A DNA stretch of 64,000 nt from Arthrobacter sp. SLBN-100 (GTDB taxonomy: Bacteria; Actinomycetota; Actinomycetes; Actinomycetales; Micrococcaceae), in NCBI RefSeq assembly GCF_006715305.1, contig NZ_VFMY01000001.1, positions 806,001-870,000 on the forward strand. Direction: 5' to 3'. Shown here in pieces: positions 1 to 9,929 of the stretch (position 1 is the first letter of the stretch; each line of letters starts with the position of its first letter). A program made the translations under genes and the position numbers. The notes beneath the pieces are model-generated. The model was not told where the DNA came from. It searched no databases and saw nothing but the letters and a program-made list of their open reading frames with translations.

Positions 1-1246
<1,246 letters not shown>

Positions 1247-1247
<1 letters not shown>

Positions 1248-2539
1248 TACTTCTTGTCCTCAGTCTTGTTGTCGTTTTTGTGTTCGCCTGTGTGGTCCGC
1301 TTGCGCAGGGTGGGCAGAGTCCACGGGGTCCTTGGACAGGTTGGCGGTCCTGCCGTCCCGGGTGCCCTCCATCAGGTCGATGAAGCGGTCGAACAGGTAC
1401 GCGGCGTCGTGGGGGCCGGCCGCTGCCTCGGGGTGGTACTGCACGGAGAAGGCGGGGATGTCCAGGCAGGCGAGGCCTTCCACGACGTCGTCGTTCAGGC
1501 TGACGTGGCTGACCTCGACGCGCCCGTAACGCGACTCCGGGGCCTGGGTGGCGCCGTCGAGCGGCGCGTCCACGGCGAAGCCATGGTTCTGGGAGGTGAT
1601 CTCCACCTTGCCCGTGCGGCGGTCCATCACCGGCTGGTTGATGCCGCGGTGGCCGTAGCGCAGCTTGTAGGTGCCGAAGCCCAGCGCGCGGCCCAGGATC
1701 TGGTTCCCGAAGCAGATGCCGAAGTAGGGCAGTTTTTCGTCCAGGACGGAGCGGAGCAGCTTGACCTGGGCGTCGGCGGTGGCGGGGTCGCCGGGGCCGT
1801 TGGACATAAAGAAACCATCCGGGTTGACGGCTTTGACGTCGTCGAGGGTGGCGGTGGCGGGGAGTACGTGGACGCGGACGCCGCGCTCGGCGAACCGGAC
1901 GGGCGTCATGGCCTTGATGCCGAGGTCGACGGCGGCGATGCTGAACCGGGGTTCCCCGTCCCAGCCGTGGTCCTTCGGTTCCACCACGTACGCCTCGTCC
2001 ACGCTGACTTCCTCGGCAAGCCTGGCGCCTTCCATCGGGGCGCTGGCCAGTACGGCGTCGAGCAGTTCCTTGTCCGAGGCCCGGGCGGCTTCACCGGAGA
2101 AGATGCCGGCACGCATGGTCTTGTGCTCGCGCAGGTGGCGGGTGATGGCGCGGGTGTCCACACCCTGGATGCCCACGATCCCCTGCGCCACGAGTTCCTC
2201 GTCCAGGGAACGCTCCGAGCGCCAGTTGGACGGACGCCGGGCGGCGTCACGGACGATGTAGCCGGCCACCCAGATCCGGCGGGACTCGGCGTCTTCATTG
2301 TTCACGCCGGTGTTGCCGATGTGCGGTGCGGTCTGCACCACCAGCTGGCGGGCGTAGGAAGGATCCGTGATGGTTTCCTGGTAGCCGGTCATGCCCGTAG
2401 CGAAGACGGCCTCGCCCAGGGCGGTTCCGGTGGCGCCGTAGCTGCTTCCGCGGAAGATGCGGCCGTCTTCGAGCACCAGCGCAGCGGGAGCTGATACAGG
2501 AGCGGAAACTGGGGCGGATACTGCGGTGTTTGTAGTCAC
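1247..2539 (-). CDS. carA: Carbamoyl-phosphate synthase small (glutaminase) subunit
   Basis: Class I glutamine amidotransferase subunit that hydrolyses glutamine and channels ammonia to CarB. The N-terminal CarA domain begins at [16 protein letters not shown] and contains [17 protein letters not shown]. The C-terminal GATase has the nucleophile in [15 protein letters not shown] (actinobacteria often show FGNQ where E. coli has LGHQ), then [10 protein letters not shown] and the His/Glu pair in [12 protein letters not shown]. An ATG at 2563 would add eight residues, but it lacks a Shine-Dalgarno (SD) sequence and overlaps the upstream gene. GTG 2539 has GGAAAG about 7 nt upstream and lies just after the preceding stop, so I prefer it (430 residues). 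The C-terminus carries a polar, Lys/Asp-rich tail after the catalytic domain. Confidence 0.95.
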
Positions 2540-2543
2540 TGTC

Positions 2544-3065
2544 TTACTTTCCACTATTGGCATCAGCCGCGGGGGCCGAAGAAATCAATTCCTGAAGTGC
2601 TGCGAAAAGCACGTTTCTGTCCTCTGCGCGGCGGGTCCGGAAGCCGGTGTCGAGCTCGTGGCTGCCGTGCACCCATGCCAGCACAAGAAGGCCGTCCTTC
2701 TCCACGAACTTGCCCGCCATGCCATTGTCCAGCCGCACCCCGGTGAGGGATGCCGCAGGAATGTACAGCGTCTGCGCTCCGGCCCGGTCATAGAGGACAC
2801 CGTGCGGGTAGACCTCCAGCGTGGCGTTGGTCCGGATCCCCAGCCCGTGCACGGCGATCCGGTCCAGCCAGTCGCCGCCGGTGGTGGACGCGACGTACTG
2901 CCCCTCGGCGCTGCTGACCGGCTCCCCCGGCGCCTCCGGCACCCGCGGCAGCTGTTCGACGTCGGCCTGGCGTCGAAGGCGGTTCCGCCAGCCCAGGCCG
3001 ATGAGGGCAAAGGCTATGGCGATGAGGGCCAGCGTGATGATCAGCGAGAGCAGCTGGCTGTCCAT
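2544..3065 (-). CDS. Small membrane-anchored protein of the pyr operon (PH-like domain)
   Basis: A 173-residue protein with one N-terminal membrane segment (residues about 5-25, [20 protein letters not shown]), a basic stop-transfer stretch (WRNRLRRQ), then a soluble domain. That domain is rich in short beta-strand-like pieces ([49 protein letters not shown]) and resembles bacterial PH-like domains. A protein of this kind sits between pyrC and carA in many actinobacteria (Rv1382 in M. tuberculosis occupies the same place), but I know of no established function. The start overlaps the pyrC stop by one base (TGATG), so it is co-translated with the operon. The position suggests a link to UMP synthesis at the membrane, which is only an inference. 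Confidence 0.88.
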   Translation of the reverse strand: MDSQLLSLIITLALIAIAFALIGLGWRNRLRRQADVEQLPRVPEAPGEPVSSAEGQYVASTTGGDWLDRIAVHGLGIRTNATLEVYPHGVLYDRAGAQTLYIPAASLTGVRLDNGMAGKFVEKDGLLVLAWVHGSHELDTGFRTRRAEDRNVLFAALQELISSAPAADANSGK

Positions 3066-4411
3066 CAGGCAGCGCCCACGGACGCCGCGTGCGGGTAAGG
3101 GGTGTTGAGGACGCCGTTCAGCACGGTGGGGTGGCCCTTGAAGAACGTGGCAACCACCTTGCCGGGCAACTCCATGCCCTTGAACGGGGAGTTCCGTCCC
3201 ATGGTGGCCATCTTGGCGGGCTCCACCGTCCAGCGCGCGGCGGGGTCCACCAGGATGATGTTGGCGGGCTCCCCTGCTTCCAGCGGCCGGCCTTGGTCCT
3301 CGAGGCGGCCGATCTTCGCGGCAGCTGTGGAGGTCACCCGGGCAAAGTCAGCCCAGGTCATCAGGCCGGTCTCGATCATGGTGTGCTGCACTACGGACAG
3401 TGCTGTTTCCAGGCCGGTCATGCCCATGGCGGCCTGGGCCCACTCGCATTCCTTGTGCTCGCTGGGGTGCGGTGCATGGTCCGTGCCGACCACGTCGATG
3501 GTTCCGTCAGCGAGGCCGGCGCGCAGGGCCTGGACATCGGCGTCGGTGCGCAGCGGCGGGTTCACCTTGTACACGGGGTCGTAGCTGCGGACCAGGTCAT
3601 CGGTCAGCAGCAGGTGGTGCGGGGTGACCTCGGCCGTGACGTTGATGCCGCGCTGCTTGGCCCAGCGGATGATCTCCACCGACCCTGCCGTCGAAACGTG
3701 GCAGACGTGGAGCCGGGAACCAACGTGCTGGGCGAGCAGCACGTCGCGCGCGATGATGCTTTCCTCAGCGACGGCAGGCCAGCCGGTGAGCCCCAGCACG
3801 GCCGACACTTCGCCCTCGTTCATTTGGGCTCCGGCGGTGAGGCGCGGTTCCTGCGCGTGCTGGGCCACCACGCCGTCGAAGGCCTTGACGTACTCCAGTG
3901 CACGGCGCATGAGGACGGGATCGTGCACGCAGATGCCGTCGTCGGAGAACATCCGGACTCTGGCGCGGGAATCAGCCATGGCGCCGAGTTCGGCGAGCTG
4001 TTCGCCGGCCAGGCCCACGGTGACGGCGCCTACGGGCCGCACGTCCACCCAGCCGGCCGCCTGGCCCAGGCTGTACACCTGCTCCACCACGCCGGCGGTG
4101 TCCGCCACGGGAGTGCTGTTGGCCATGGCGTGGACGGCGGTGTACCCGCCGAGGGCGGCGGCCCGGGTACCGGTCTCAACGGTTTCGGCGTCCTCGCGGC
4201 CGGGCTCGCGGAGGTGTGTGTGGACATCCACCATGCCGGGCAGCGCCACCAGGCCGGCGGCTTCGATAACGGTGGCCCCTGTGGCCCTACCTTCAGCGGT
4301 AAGCCCTGTTCCGGTTTCGGCGATGACGCCGTCGCGGATCAGCAGGTCCGCCGGCTCGCCGCCCAGGAGTGAGGCGCCGCGGATCAGATAGGTTCCGGTG
4401 TTGACTGCCAT
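3065..4411 (-). CDS. pyrC: Dihydroorotase
   Basis: Third step of UMP synthesis: reversible cyclisation of N-carbamoyl-L-aspartate to dihydroorotate. The 448-residue protein is a class I amidohydrolase. It shows the metal-binding DVHTHLREPGREDAETVETG after the N-terminal beta domain, FSDDGICVHDP, HVCHVSTAGSVE, AEVTPHHLLLTDD and the catalytic VGTDHAPHPSEHK. The ATG at 4411 has AAGGAG 8 nt upstream and overlaps the pyrB stop by one base (TGATG). Full length and all expected metal ligands are present, so it should be active. It lies in the order pyrR-pyrB-pyrC-membrane protein-carA-carB, a typical actinobacterial arrangement. Confidence 0.97.
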   Translation of the reverse strand: MAVNTGTYLIRGASLLGGEPADLLIRDGVIAETGTGLTAEGRATGATVIEAAGLVALPGMVDVHTHLREPGREDAETVETGTRAAALGGYTAVHAMANSTPVADTAGVVEQVYSLGQAAGWVDVRPVGAVTVGLAGEQLAELGAMADSRARVRMFSDDGICVHDPVLMRRALEYVKAFDGVVAQHAQEPRLTAGAQMNEGEVSAVLGLTGWPAVAEESIIARDVLLAQHVGSRLHVCHVSTAGSVEIIRWAKQRGINVTAEVTPHHLLLTDDLVRSYDPVYKVNPPLRTDADVQALRAGLADGTIDVVGTDHAPHPSEHKECEWAQAAMGMTGLETALSVVQHTMIETGLMTWADFARVTSTAAAKIGRLEDQGRPLEAGEPANIILVDPAARWTVEPAKMATMGRNSPFKGMELPGKVVATFFKGHPTVLNGVLNTPYPHAASVGAA

Positions 4412-5433
4412 CAGTTGCTCTCCTTGGTGGAATGGGTGCCGGCATAGGCCAGGGCGGGGGCGGCTGGTTCGCGGGTGTCCCCGGAGAGCAGCAGGTAAAG
4501 GGCGGCCATCCGCACGGACACGCCGTTGCGGACCTGGGCCAGGACGGTGGAGCGGGGGGAATCGGCGGCGGCAGCGGAAATTTCCAGGCCCCGGTTCATG
4601 GGCCCGGGGTGCATGATGATGGTGTCCTTCATGCCCAGGGTGTCCAGCGCGCGCAGCCTGTTGTCATCGAAGCCCCAGCGCCGCGAGTATTCCCGGGTGC
4701 TGGGAAAGAAGGAGGCGTTCATGCGTTCGCCCTGCACGCGGAGCATCATTACGGCGTCAACGCCCTGCTGGAGGGTTTCGTCCATGTCGTAGCTCACCGT
4801 GCAGGGCCACTTTTCGACGCCGATGGGCAGCAGGGTGGGCGGCGCCACCAGGGTGACCTCGGCACCGAGGGTGCGCAGGAGCCAGACGTTGGAGCGTGCC
4901 ACCCGGGAGTGCAGGACGTCCCCGGCGATGGCCACCCGCATTCCCTTAAGGTCTGCGCCTTCGGATCCGGTGCCGGCCAGGCGGGTCCAGTGGCGGCGCA
5001 TGGTGAACGCATCAAGCAGCGCCTGGGTGGGGTGTTCATGGGTGCCGTCACCGGCGTTGATGACCGCGGCATCGATCCAATCCGTCGCGGCCAGCCGGTG
5101 CGGTGCCCCGGAGGCCCAGTGGCGGATGACAACAGCGTCCGCGCCCATCGCGGACAGCGTCTGGGCAGTGTCCTTGAGGGACTCCCCCTTGGAGACCGAA
5201 GAGCCCTTCGCGGCGAAGTTGATGACATCCGCGGACAACCGCTTGGCGGCGGCTTCGAAGGAGATGCGGGTGCGGGTGGAGTCCTCGAAGAAGAGGTTCA
5301 CCACAGTGCGGCCGCGCAGGGCGGGCAGTTTCTTGACCTCACGGTCGCCCACGGCAGCCATTTCCTCGGCGGTGTCGAGGATGCGGATGGCGTTGGCCAG
5401 GCTGAGGTCTTCGGTGGAAAGGAGATGCTTCAC
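4411..5433 (-). CDS. pyrB: Aspartate carbamoyltransferase catalytic subunit
   Basis: Condenses carbamoyl phosphate with aspartate to N-carbamoylaspartate, the committed step of pyrimidine synthesis. The protein has 340 residues. The carbamoyl-phosphate loop is [15 protein letters not shown], followed by [44 protein letters not shown], and the aspartate-binding segment near [12 protein letters not shown]. No regulatory PyrI subunit is present, as usual in actinobacteria. It overlaps pyrR by four bases (ATGA) and pyrC by one base, so it is translated as part of the same message and should share the PyrR control upstream. Confidence 0.97.
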   Translation of the reverse strand: MKHLLSTEDLSLANAIRILDTAEEMAAVGDREVKKLPALRGRTVVNLFFEDSTRTRISFEAAAKRLSADVINFAAKGSSVSKGESLKDTAQTLSAMGADAVVIRHWASGAPHRLAATDWIDAAVINAGDGTHEHPTQALLDAFTMRRHWTRLAGTGSEGADLKGMRVAIAGDVLHSRVARSNVWLLRTLGAEVTLVAPPTLLPIGVEKWPCTVSYDMDETLQQGVDAVMMLRVQGERMNASFFPSTREYSRRWGFDDNRLRALDTLGMKDTIIMHPGPMNRGLEISAAAADSPRSTVLAQVRNGVSVRMAALYLLLSGDTREPAAPALAYAGTHSTKESN

Positions 5434-6017
5434 GAGCGGCCCTCGATGACTACTTCGTTGACGGGGGTGCCGCCGGGGGCGGTGTCCGTTTCCTCGAGCC
5501 GGACACGGACTTTCTCGGTTGAGGAGGTCGGCAGGTTTTTGCCCACATGGTCTGCCCGGATGGGGAGCTCGCGGTGGCCCCGGTCAATGAGCACGGCGAG
5601 GCGTACGATGCGGGGCCGGCCCAGGTCAACGAGGGCGTCCAAGGCGGCGCGGATGGTGCGGCCCGAGTACAGGACGTCGTCGATGAGGACCACCACTTTG
5701 TTGTCGATGCCCGTACGGGGCAGCTTGGTGGGGTACGGCGGGCGCGTGCCCTGGTGGGACAGGTCGTCACGGAACATGGTGACGTCGAGCTGGCCGACGA
5801 TGGCCCCGGCGTCCACGGTGGGATCGGCTGCGGCGATCTTCCCGGCGAGCCGGGCGGCCAGCGGATAACCGCGGCGTGGAATGCCGAGCAGGACGAGGTC
5901 CTGGGAACCTTTGTTGGCCTCGAGGATCTCATGGGCGATACGAGTGAGGGCCCGGTCAATGTCCGCCTGGCTGAGGACCACCCTGGCTGGAACCGGTGCG
6001 CTGGTGACAGAAGTCAA
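5430..6017 (-). CDS. pyrR: PyrR, bifunctional pyr-operon RNA regulator / uracil phosphoribosyltransferase
   Basis: UMP/PRPP-sensing RNA-binding repressor of the pyr operon that usually has weak uracil phosphoribosyltransferase activity. It shows [16 protein letters not shown] and the PRPP-binding motif [21 protein letters not shown] place the start at TTG 6017, which has a strong GGGGAGA SD 7 nt away and gives [10 protein letters not shown] (195 residues). A GTG at 6044 is possible, but it falls inside the RNA hairpin and has no SD. The gene leads the operon and overlaps pyrB by four bases. The hairpin at 6029-6063 immediately upstream matches the PyrR recognition loop, so the gene is probably autoregulated at translation. 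Confidence 0.94.
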   Translation of the reverse strand: MTSVTSAPVPARVVLSQADIDRALTRIAHEILEANKGSQDLVLLGIPRRGYPLAARLAGKIAAADPTVDAGAIVGQLDVTMFRDDLSHQGTRPPYPTKLPRTGIDNKVVVLIDDVLYSGRTIRAALDALVDLGRPRIVRLAVLIDRGHRELPIRADHVGKNLPTSSTEKVRVRLEETDTAPGGTPVNEVVIEGRS

Positions 6018-6028
6018 CGCTCGTCTCC

Positions 6029-6063
6029 CCTTTCCCCGCCTCACAGGACGGAATTAAAAAAGG
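6029..6063 (-). promoter_or_regulatory. PyrR-binding RNA hairpin in the pyr leader
   Basis: Read on the minus strand, bases 6051-6036 form a stem of CCGTC with GGCGG around the hexaloop CTGTGA. This fits the CNGNGA loop known for PyrR binding sites (in RNA terms CUGUGA). A lower stem CCTTT (6063-6059) with AAAGG (6033-6029) closes the structure and reaches into the run of G that serves as the pyrR SD (6030-6024). In Mycobacterium, PyrR acts by blocking translation at such a site. Loop sequence and position are seen directly; the mechanism here is inferred. Confidence 0.8.
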
Positions 6064-6161
6064 ATCATGTGCGTTTCAAAATTACCATACGGGCATGGCG
6101 GCACCCGTGCGGGAAGGACGCGGTGATGGTCACACTTCCCGCCGCTCGAGGGGCAGGATCC

Positions 6162-6190
6162 TTGGAGGTGCGGCGGGAGCCACCTAGGCT
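6162..6190 (+). promoter_or_regulatory. Candidate promoter of the PrsW-like gene (leaderless start)
   Basis: TTGGAG at 6162-6167 and TAGGCT at 6185-6190 are separated by exactly 17 bases and end 7 bases before the ATG at 6198. No SD precedes that ATG. This geometry fits a leaderless transcript, which is common in actinobacteria. Both boxes match the consensus only moderately. Confidence 0.45.
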
Positions 6191-6197
6191 TTCGGAT

Positions 6198-7478
6198 ATG
6201 TCGATGCATCCCCGCTACCCTGCGTCCGGACCGCCCGAAGATCCCTTCCCGGGCGGGGGCACACCGCTCCCCCGTGACGCCAACCCGAGCTGGATGGGCC
6301 AGGTGCAGCCGGGCAACTACCGCTCCGCCCCTGGGCACCAGGGCCATCCCGTGAATACCTTCGTGCCGCGGGAGGTTCAAGGCACTGTGGTCCGGGCCGG
6401 CCGGGCCCGGAGCGGGAGCCTTGTTGCGTTGACCATCGGCGGCAGTGCCCTGGCCTTCCTTAGCCTGTTCCTGGTGGTGCCGTTCCTGTTGTCGAACACG
6501 GGTGCGGCGGGGTTCCTGGTAGGTTTCCTGGCTTCGCTCATTCCCCTCTCGGTGGTCCTCCTGGCGGTCCATGTCATCGACAAATGGGAACCCGAGCCGA
6601 AGCGCCTGCTGTACTTCGCCTTCACCTGGGGCGCAGCCGTATCCATCGCAGTCACCCTGCTGATCCAGCCGTTTTTTGTCCTGGGCTTCCAGTTGTCCGA
6701 TGAAGCGGACCTGCAGACCTTCATGGCCACAGTCCAGGCCCCGATCGTGGAGGAGTTCGCCAAATCCCTGGGGCTGCTGCTCCTGCTGTTGCTGGCCAGG
6801 CGGCATTTCGACGGGCCTGTTGACGGGGTGGTTTTCGCCTTTACTGTTGCCGGCGGCTTCGCCTTCACCGAGAACATCCTGTACTTCGGCAGGGCCATCG
6901 CCGAATCGGCAAACCCGGCCAGTGATTTCGCCCAGGTGTTTTTCCTCCGGGGCGTCATGTCCCCCTTCGCCCACGCGATCTTCACCGGCACCACCGGGCT
7001 CATCATGGGCTTCGCGGCGCGGCGGTGGCACGCGGGCGCTTCGGTAGCCGCTTTCTTTGTGGGGCTGCTTCCGGCCATGTTCCTCCACAACCGCTGGAAC
7101 AGCATGGGCCAGGGCTTCCTGGTGGACTACATCCTGGTCCAGGTTCCCATCTTCTTCCTTGCTGTGGGCGGCATCATCCTCCTGCGCGTCGCAGAGAAAC
7201 GGCTCACCCGCCAGCGCCTGCTTGAATACTCCGCCGCCGGCTGGTTCACGCCTGCCGAAGTGGAGCTCCTCGCCACGTTCGGCGGCCGCCGCACTGCACT
7301 TAACTGGGCGGGCAGCTATGGCAGGAAGCGGCAGATGAAGGAATTCCTGAGGGCCGCGACGCACCTTGCCAACACGCGGCAGCGCATCCTCAGCGGCCGC
7401 GACGTGCAACTGCACCAGGCTGAGGAGCGGCAGCAGCTGCAGCACATCCTGGCCCTGAGGGCCGCCGTCGCGCGTTGA
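6198..7478 (+). CDS. PrsW-family intramembrane metalloprotease
   Basis: A 426-residue integral membrane protein. Residues 1-72 are a Pro/Gly-rich cytosolic leader, followed by about eight hydrophobic segments between 75 and 330. The signature residues of the PrsW/CPBP-type protease superfamily are visible in membrane segments: EE at 185-186 (APIVEEFAKSLG), FAFTENILYFGRA at 221-233, SPFAHAIFTG around His259, and FLHNRW with His297. In Bacillus, PrsW performs site-1 cleavage of an anti-sigma factor; the substrate here is unknown. After the last helix comes a charged cytosolic C-terminal domain of about 95 residues. The gene is divergent from pyrR and convergent with the TIM-like gene, 25 bp away. 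The frame is open further upstream, but ATG 6198 fits the promoter. Confidence 0.85.
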   Translation: MSMHPRYPASGPPEDPFPGGGTPLPRDANPSWMGQVQPGNYRSAPGHQGHPVNTFVPREVQGTVVRAGRARSGSLVALTIGGSALAFLSLFLVVPFLLSNTGAAGFLVGFLASLIPLSVVLLAVHVIDKWEPEPKRLLYFAFTWGAAVSIAVTLLIQPFFVLGFQLSDEADLQTFMATVQAPIVEEFAKSLGLLLLLLLARRHFDGPVDGVVFAFTVAGGFAFTENILYFGRAIAESANPASDFAQVFFLRGVMSPFAHAIFTGTTGLIMGFAARRWHAGASVAAFFVGLLPAMFLHNRWNSMGQGFLVDYILVQVPIFFLAVGGIILLRVAEKRLTRQRLLEYSAAGWFTPAEVELLATFGGRRTALNWAGSYGRKRQMKEFLRAATHLANTRQRILSGRDVQLHQAEERQQLQHILALRAAVAR

Positions 7479-7503
7479 ACTCCCGGCCCCGCCCCGGACA
7501 CGG

Positions 7504-8310
7504 CTAACGACGGCCCGCGCTCTCCGTTGACAGCAAAAGTGCCTCATCCAGCACTTTCCCGAAGTTGGCGGCATCGTGGGCAAACCTGCCCAGGAAGAGC
7601 CCCGAGACGCCGTCCAGCGTGGGCAGGAGCCCTGGTTTTGCCGAGCCGCCATAAATAATCGGCAGGCTCCGCAGGGCTGCACCCGCCTCCGCTTCATGGG
7701 CGCCGAGAAGGGCGCGGAGTGAATGGATTACAGCCGAAACGTATTCGGCGCCGGCGGGTTCTGCTGCCCCAATGGCCCATACGGGCTCGTAGGCGATGAG
7801 GAGCCGGGATGCCAACTTCCAGTCCCCGCCTACGGCGTCGTTGATTTGCTGGTGGACGAACTCGGCCGCCGCCGCTGGTCCCGCTTCTGCCATGTCCCCG
7901 CGGGTTTCCTCACCAACGCACAGCAGGGCCGTGATCCCTGCTGCGTCGGCTGCCTGGACCTTGCGCGCGATCACTTCGCTGTCTTCGCCGAAATGCCGCC
8001 GCCGTTCGGCGTGCCCGATCTCCACCAGGGCAACTCCCAGTTCCGCCAGGAGGGAAGGCGATACCTCCCCTGTCCAGGGACCGTCAGCCCAACCACAGTT
8101 TTGGGCGCCGAGGCGCACCGGCGATCCTGCGAGTATTGTGCCGGCAGCGGGAAGCACTGGGAAAGCGGGAATCACAAACGGGACCACCCGTCCGGCCGCA
8201 AGGGCCGGACGGGTGTCCACTTCGTGCCGGGCCTGCGCGAGCCATTCCATGGATTCCCGGTAACCCAGGTACATCTTGGTGCTGACCCCGATGTACAAGG
8301 TGTTGGTCAT
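7504..8310 (-). CDS. Triosephosphate-isomerase-like enzyme, probable L-erythrulose-1-phosphate isomerase (LerI/EryH type)
   Basis: A TIM-fold isomerase of 268 residues, started at ATG 8310 with AAAGGA 7 nt upstream. The three catalytic residues of triosephosphate isomerase are in place: Lys12 (GVSTKMYLGY), His100 (IGHAERRRHFGED) and Glu175 (AYEPVWAIG). The phosphate-binding IIYGGSAKPG and LGRFAHD follow. The loop sequences differ from glycolytic TpiA (which has NWKMN and GHSERR). They are of the type found beside dihydroxyacetone-kinase-like and RpiB-like genes, where the enzyme converts L-erythrulose 1-phosphate to D-erythrulose 4-phosphate. It is the last gene of the cluster, 42 bp after the transporter. 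A role as a second glycolytic TpiA is the alternative. Confidence 0.85.
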   Translation of the reverse strand: MTNTLYIGVSTKMYLGYRESMEWLAQARHEVDTRPALAAGRVVPFVIPAFPVLPAAGTILAGSPVRLGAQNCGWADGPWTGEVSPSLLAELGVALVEIGHAERRRHFGEDSEVIARKVQAADAAGITALLCVGEETRGDMAEAGPAAAAEFVHQQINDAVGGDWKLASRLLIAYEPVWAIGAAEPAGAEYVSAVIHSLRALLGAHEAEAGAALRSLPIIYGGSAKPGLLPTLDGVSGLFLGRFAHDAANFGKVLDEALLLSTESAGRR

Positions 8311-8352
8311 GGCCGGTTCCTTTCCGGAGGCGCGTTCAGGCACGGCTGGGAC

Positions 8353-9705
8353 TCATTTGGTATCGAGCAGATCGTCCGCCTTGTTGCGGAACCGCTTGGT
8401 GGCGTACATCATGGCGGCGGCCAGGAACGGAAGCACACCCAGGGCAAAGACGCCCGCGGAGCCGGTGGAGTCGGCCGCGATCCCGTTGACGCTGGTGCGC
8501 AGGATTGGCGCAACAAAGCCGCCGAGGTTTCCGAGGGAGTTGATCAGGCCGATGCCGGCGGCTGCGGCCGTGCCCGTGAGGAACGCTGTGGGGTAGGACC
8601 ACGCGATGGGCCCGATGGAGAGGAAACTGCAAACGGCCAACGTGATGAAGATGATGCCAAGCGCCGGGAGGTGGTTTGTGCCGGCCCACGCGGAGCCGAA
8701 GATGCATAGGCCGGTGGAGATAAACAGCCCGTTCCCCCAGATCCGGCGGCGGACCAGGGTGTTTGCGGCCTTGCCGATGAGGTAGCAGGCGAAGATGCCA
8801 AAGAACCACGGGATGGCTGCCATCAGGCCGACGGCGAGACCCACCTTTTGGCCTGTCAGCTGGGCCACCTGCTGCGGCAGGTAGAAGGTGACTCCGTAAA
8901 CGGCGATCTGCAGGCAGAAGTAGATGATGGTGAAGTACCAGACCTTGCCGTTCTTCATGGCTGCAAGCACGCCGCGCGGCCCTGTTTCTTCCTTGACGGT
9001 GTCTTCCAGATCCATGACATCCAGCAGTGCTTTCTTTTCAGCGGCGTCCAGGAACTTGGCGTCCTGGGGGCTGTTGATCAGGAAGAAGTACGCCGCGACG
9101 CCCGCCAGGACTGCGAGCATGCCTTCGACGAAGAACATGACCTGCCAGCCCTGGACTCCGGGCACCTGGTCACCGATGTTGATCAGCCAGCCGGACAGCG
9201 GTGCGCCCATCATCTGCGAGAACGGCTGGGCCAGGTAGAAGATGGCGAACATCTTCACCCGGACTTTGTTGGGGAACCAGGCGGCCAGGAACATGATGAC
9301 GCCCGGGAACAGGCCGGCTTCGGTCACACCCAGCAGGAAACGCAGGATGATGAAGGACGCCTCGCCCTGGACGAACGCGAAGCAGGCGGACACGATGCCC
9401 CAGGTGATGGCGATCCGGGCCAGCCACACCTTCGCCCCGAACTTCGTCAGGAGCAGGTTGCTGGGGATTTCGAACAGGGCGTAGCCGATGAAGAAGATCC
9501 CGGCGCCCAAGGCATAGGCACCGGCGGTGATGCCCTTGTCCACGCCCAGGGCGGCTTCGGCGAAGCCGACGTTGGTGCGGTCCAGGAAGGCGACCACATA
9601 CAGGATCACCAGCATGGGCATAAGGCGGAAGGACGCCTTGGAAATCGCCGATTTCAGGACCGGCGAGTCCAGGAGCTCCTTGGTGGATGTTGCGGATAGG
9701 GACAT
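8353..9705 (-). CDS. MFS transporter, anion:cation symporter type (probable sugar-acid importer)
   Basis: A 450-residue protein with about twelve hydrophobic segments. The first half carries VVAFLDRTNVGFAEAAL and FFIGYALFEIPSNLLLTKFG, then LLGVTEAGLFPGVIMFLAAW, typical of the ACS branch of the major facilitator superfamily (glucarate, galactonate, tartrate and phthalate permeases). The substrate is therefore more likely an organic or sugar acid than a neutral polyol, which is an inference from the family. The start is ATG 9705 with GAGGAG 5 nt upstream. It lies between the small membrane protein gene and the TIM-like gene and should be induced with them. Confidence 0.9.
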   Translation of the reverse strand: MSLSATSTKELLDSPVLKSAISKASFRLMPMLVILYVVAFLDRTNVGFAEAALGVDKGITAGAYALGAGIFFIGYALFEIPSNLLLTKFGAKVWLARIAITWGIVSACFAFVQGEASFIILRFLLGVTEAGLFPGVIMFLAAWFPNKVRVKMFAIFYLAQPFSQMMGAPLSGWLINIGDQVPGVQGWQVMFFVEGMLAVLAGVAAYFFLINSPQDAKFLDAAEKKALLDVMDLEDTVKEETGPRGVLAAMKNGKVWYFTIIYFCLQIAVYGVTFYLPQQVAQLTGQKVGLAVGLMAAIPWFFGIFACYLIGKAANTLVRRRIWGNGLFISTGLCIFGSAWAGTNHLPALGIIFITLAVCSFLSIGPIAWSYPTAFLTGTAAAAGIGLINSLGNLGGFVAPILRTSVNGIAADSTGSAGVFALGVLPFLAAAMMYATKRFRNKADDLLDTK

Positions 9706-9746
9706 CAAAACTCCTCTTTGAGTACTTTGAAGACGTGCTTGGGGTT

Positions 9747-9917
9747 CTAGCCGGAGACCACGATCATCACGACCCCCGCGATGCAGGCAAGGATGCCCGC
9801 GGCGAGGTAGATGGTGCGCGCCCGGGTCCAGGAACCAAGCCCGGTGGTTCGGGGTGTTGCTGCTGATGAAGGCCGTACCGGTGAAAGCCGTGCCAGTCGT
9901 TTGCTGTTATGTGCCAA
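9747..9917 (-). CDS. Small single-span membrane protein in the catabolic cluster (56 residues)
   Basis: A short gene that a length filter would miss. TTG 9917-9915 is preceded by GGAAGG at 6 nt and lies 12 nt after the SDR stop. The frame runs 56 codons to TAG at 9749-9747. The product begins MAHNSKRLARLSPVRP, has a basic, Ser/Thr-rich N-terminal half, and ends in one hydrophobic segment (YLAAGILACIAGVVMIVVSG) that stops exactly at the C-terminus. A tail-anchored small protein directly before an MFS gene suggests a small transporter subunit or accessory factor. That role is inferred; I recognise no family. Confidence 0.7.
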   Translation of the reverse strand: MAHNSKRLARLSPVRPSSAATPRTTGLGSWTRARTIYLAAGILACIAGVVMIVVSG

Positions 9918-9929
9918 GGCCGACCTTCC

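Noticed and set aside
6054..7697. Minus-strand open frame of about 550 codons
   Set aside because: It is antisense to the PrsW-like gene and rich in Gln/Arg/Gly without domains.
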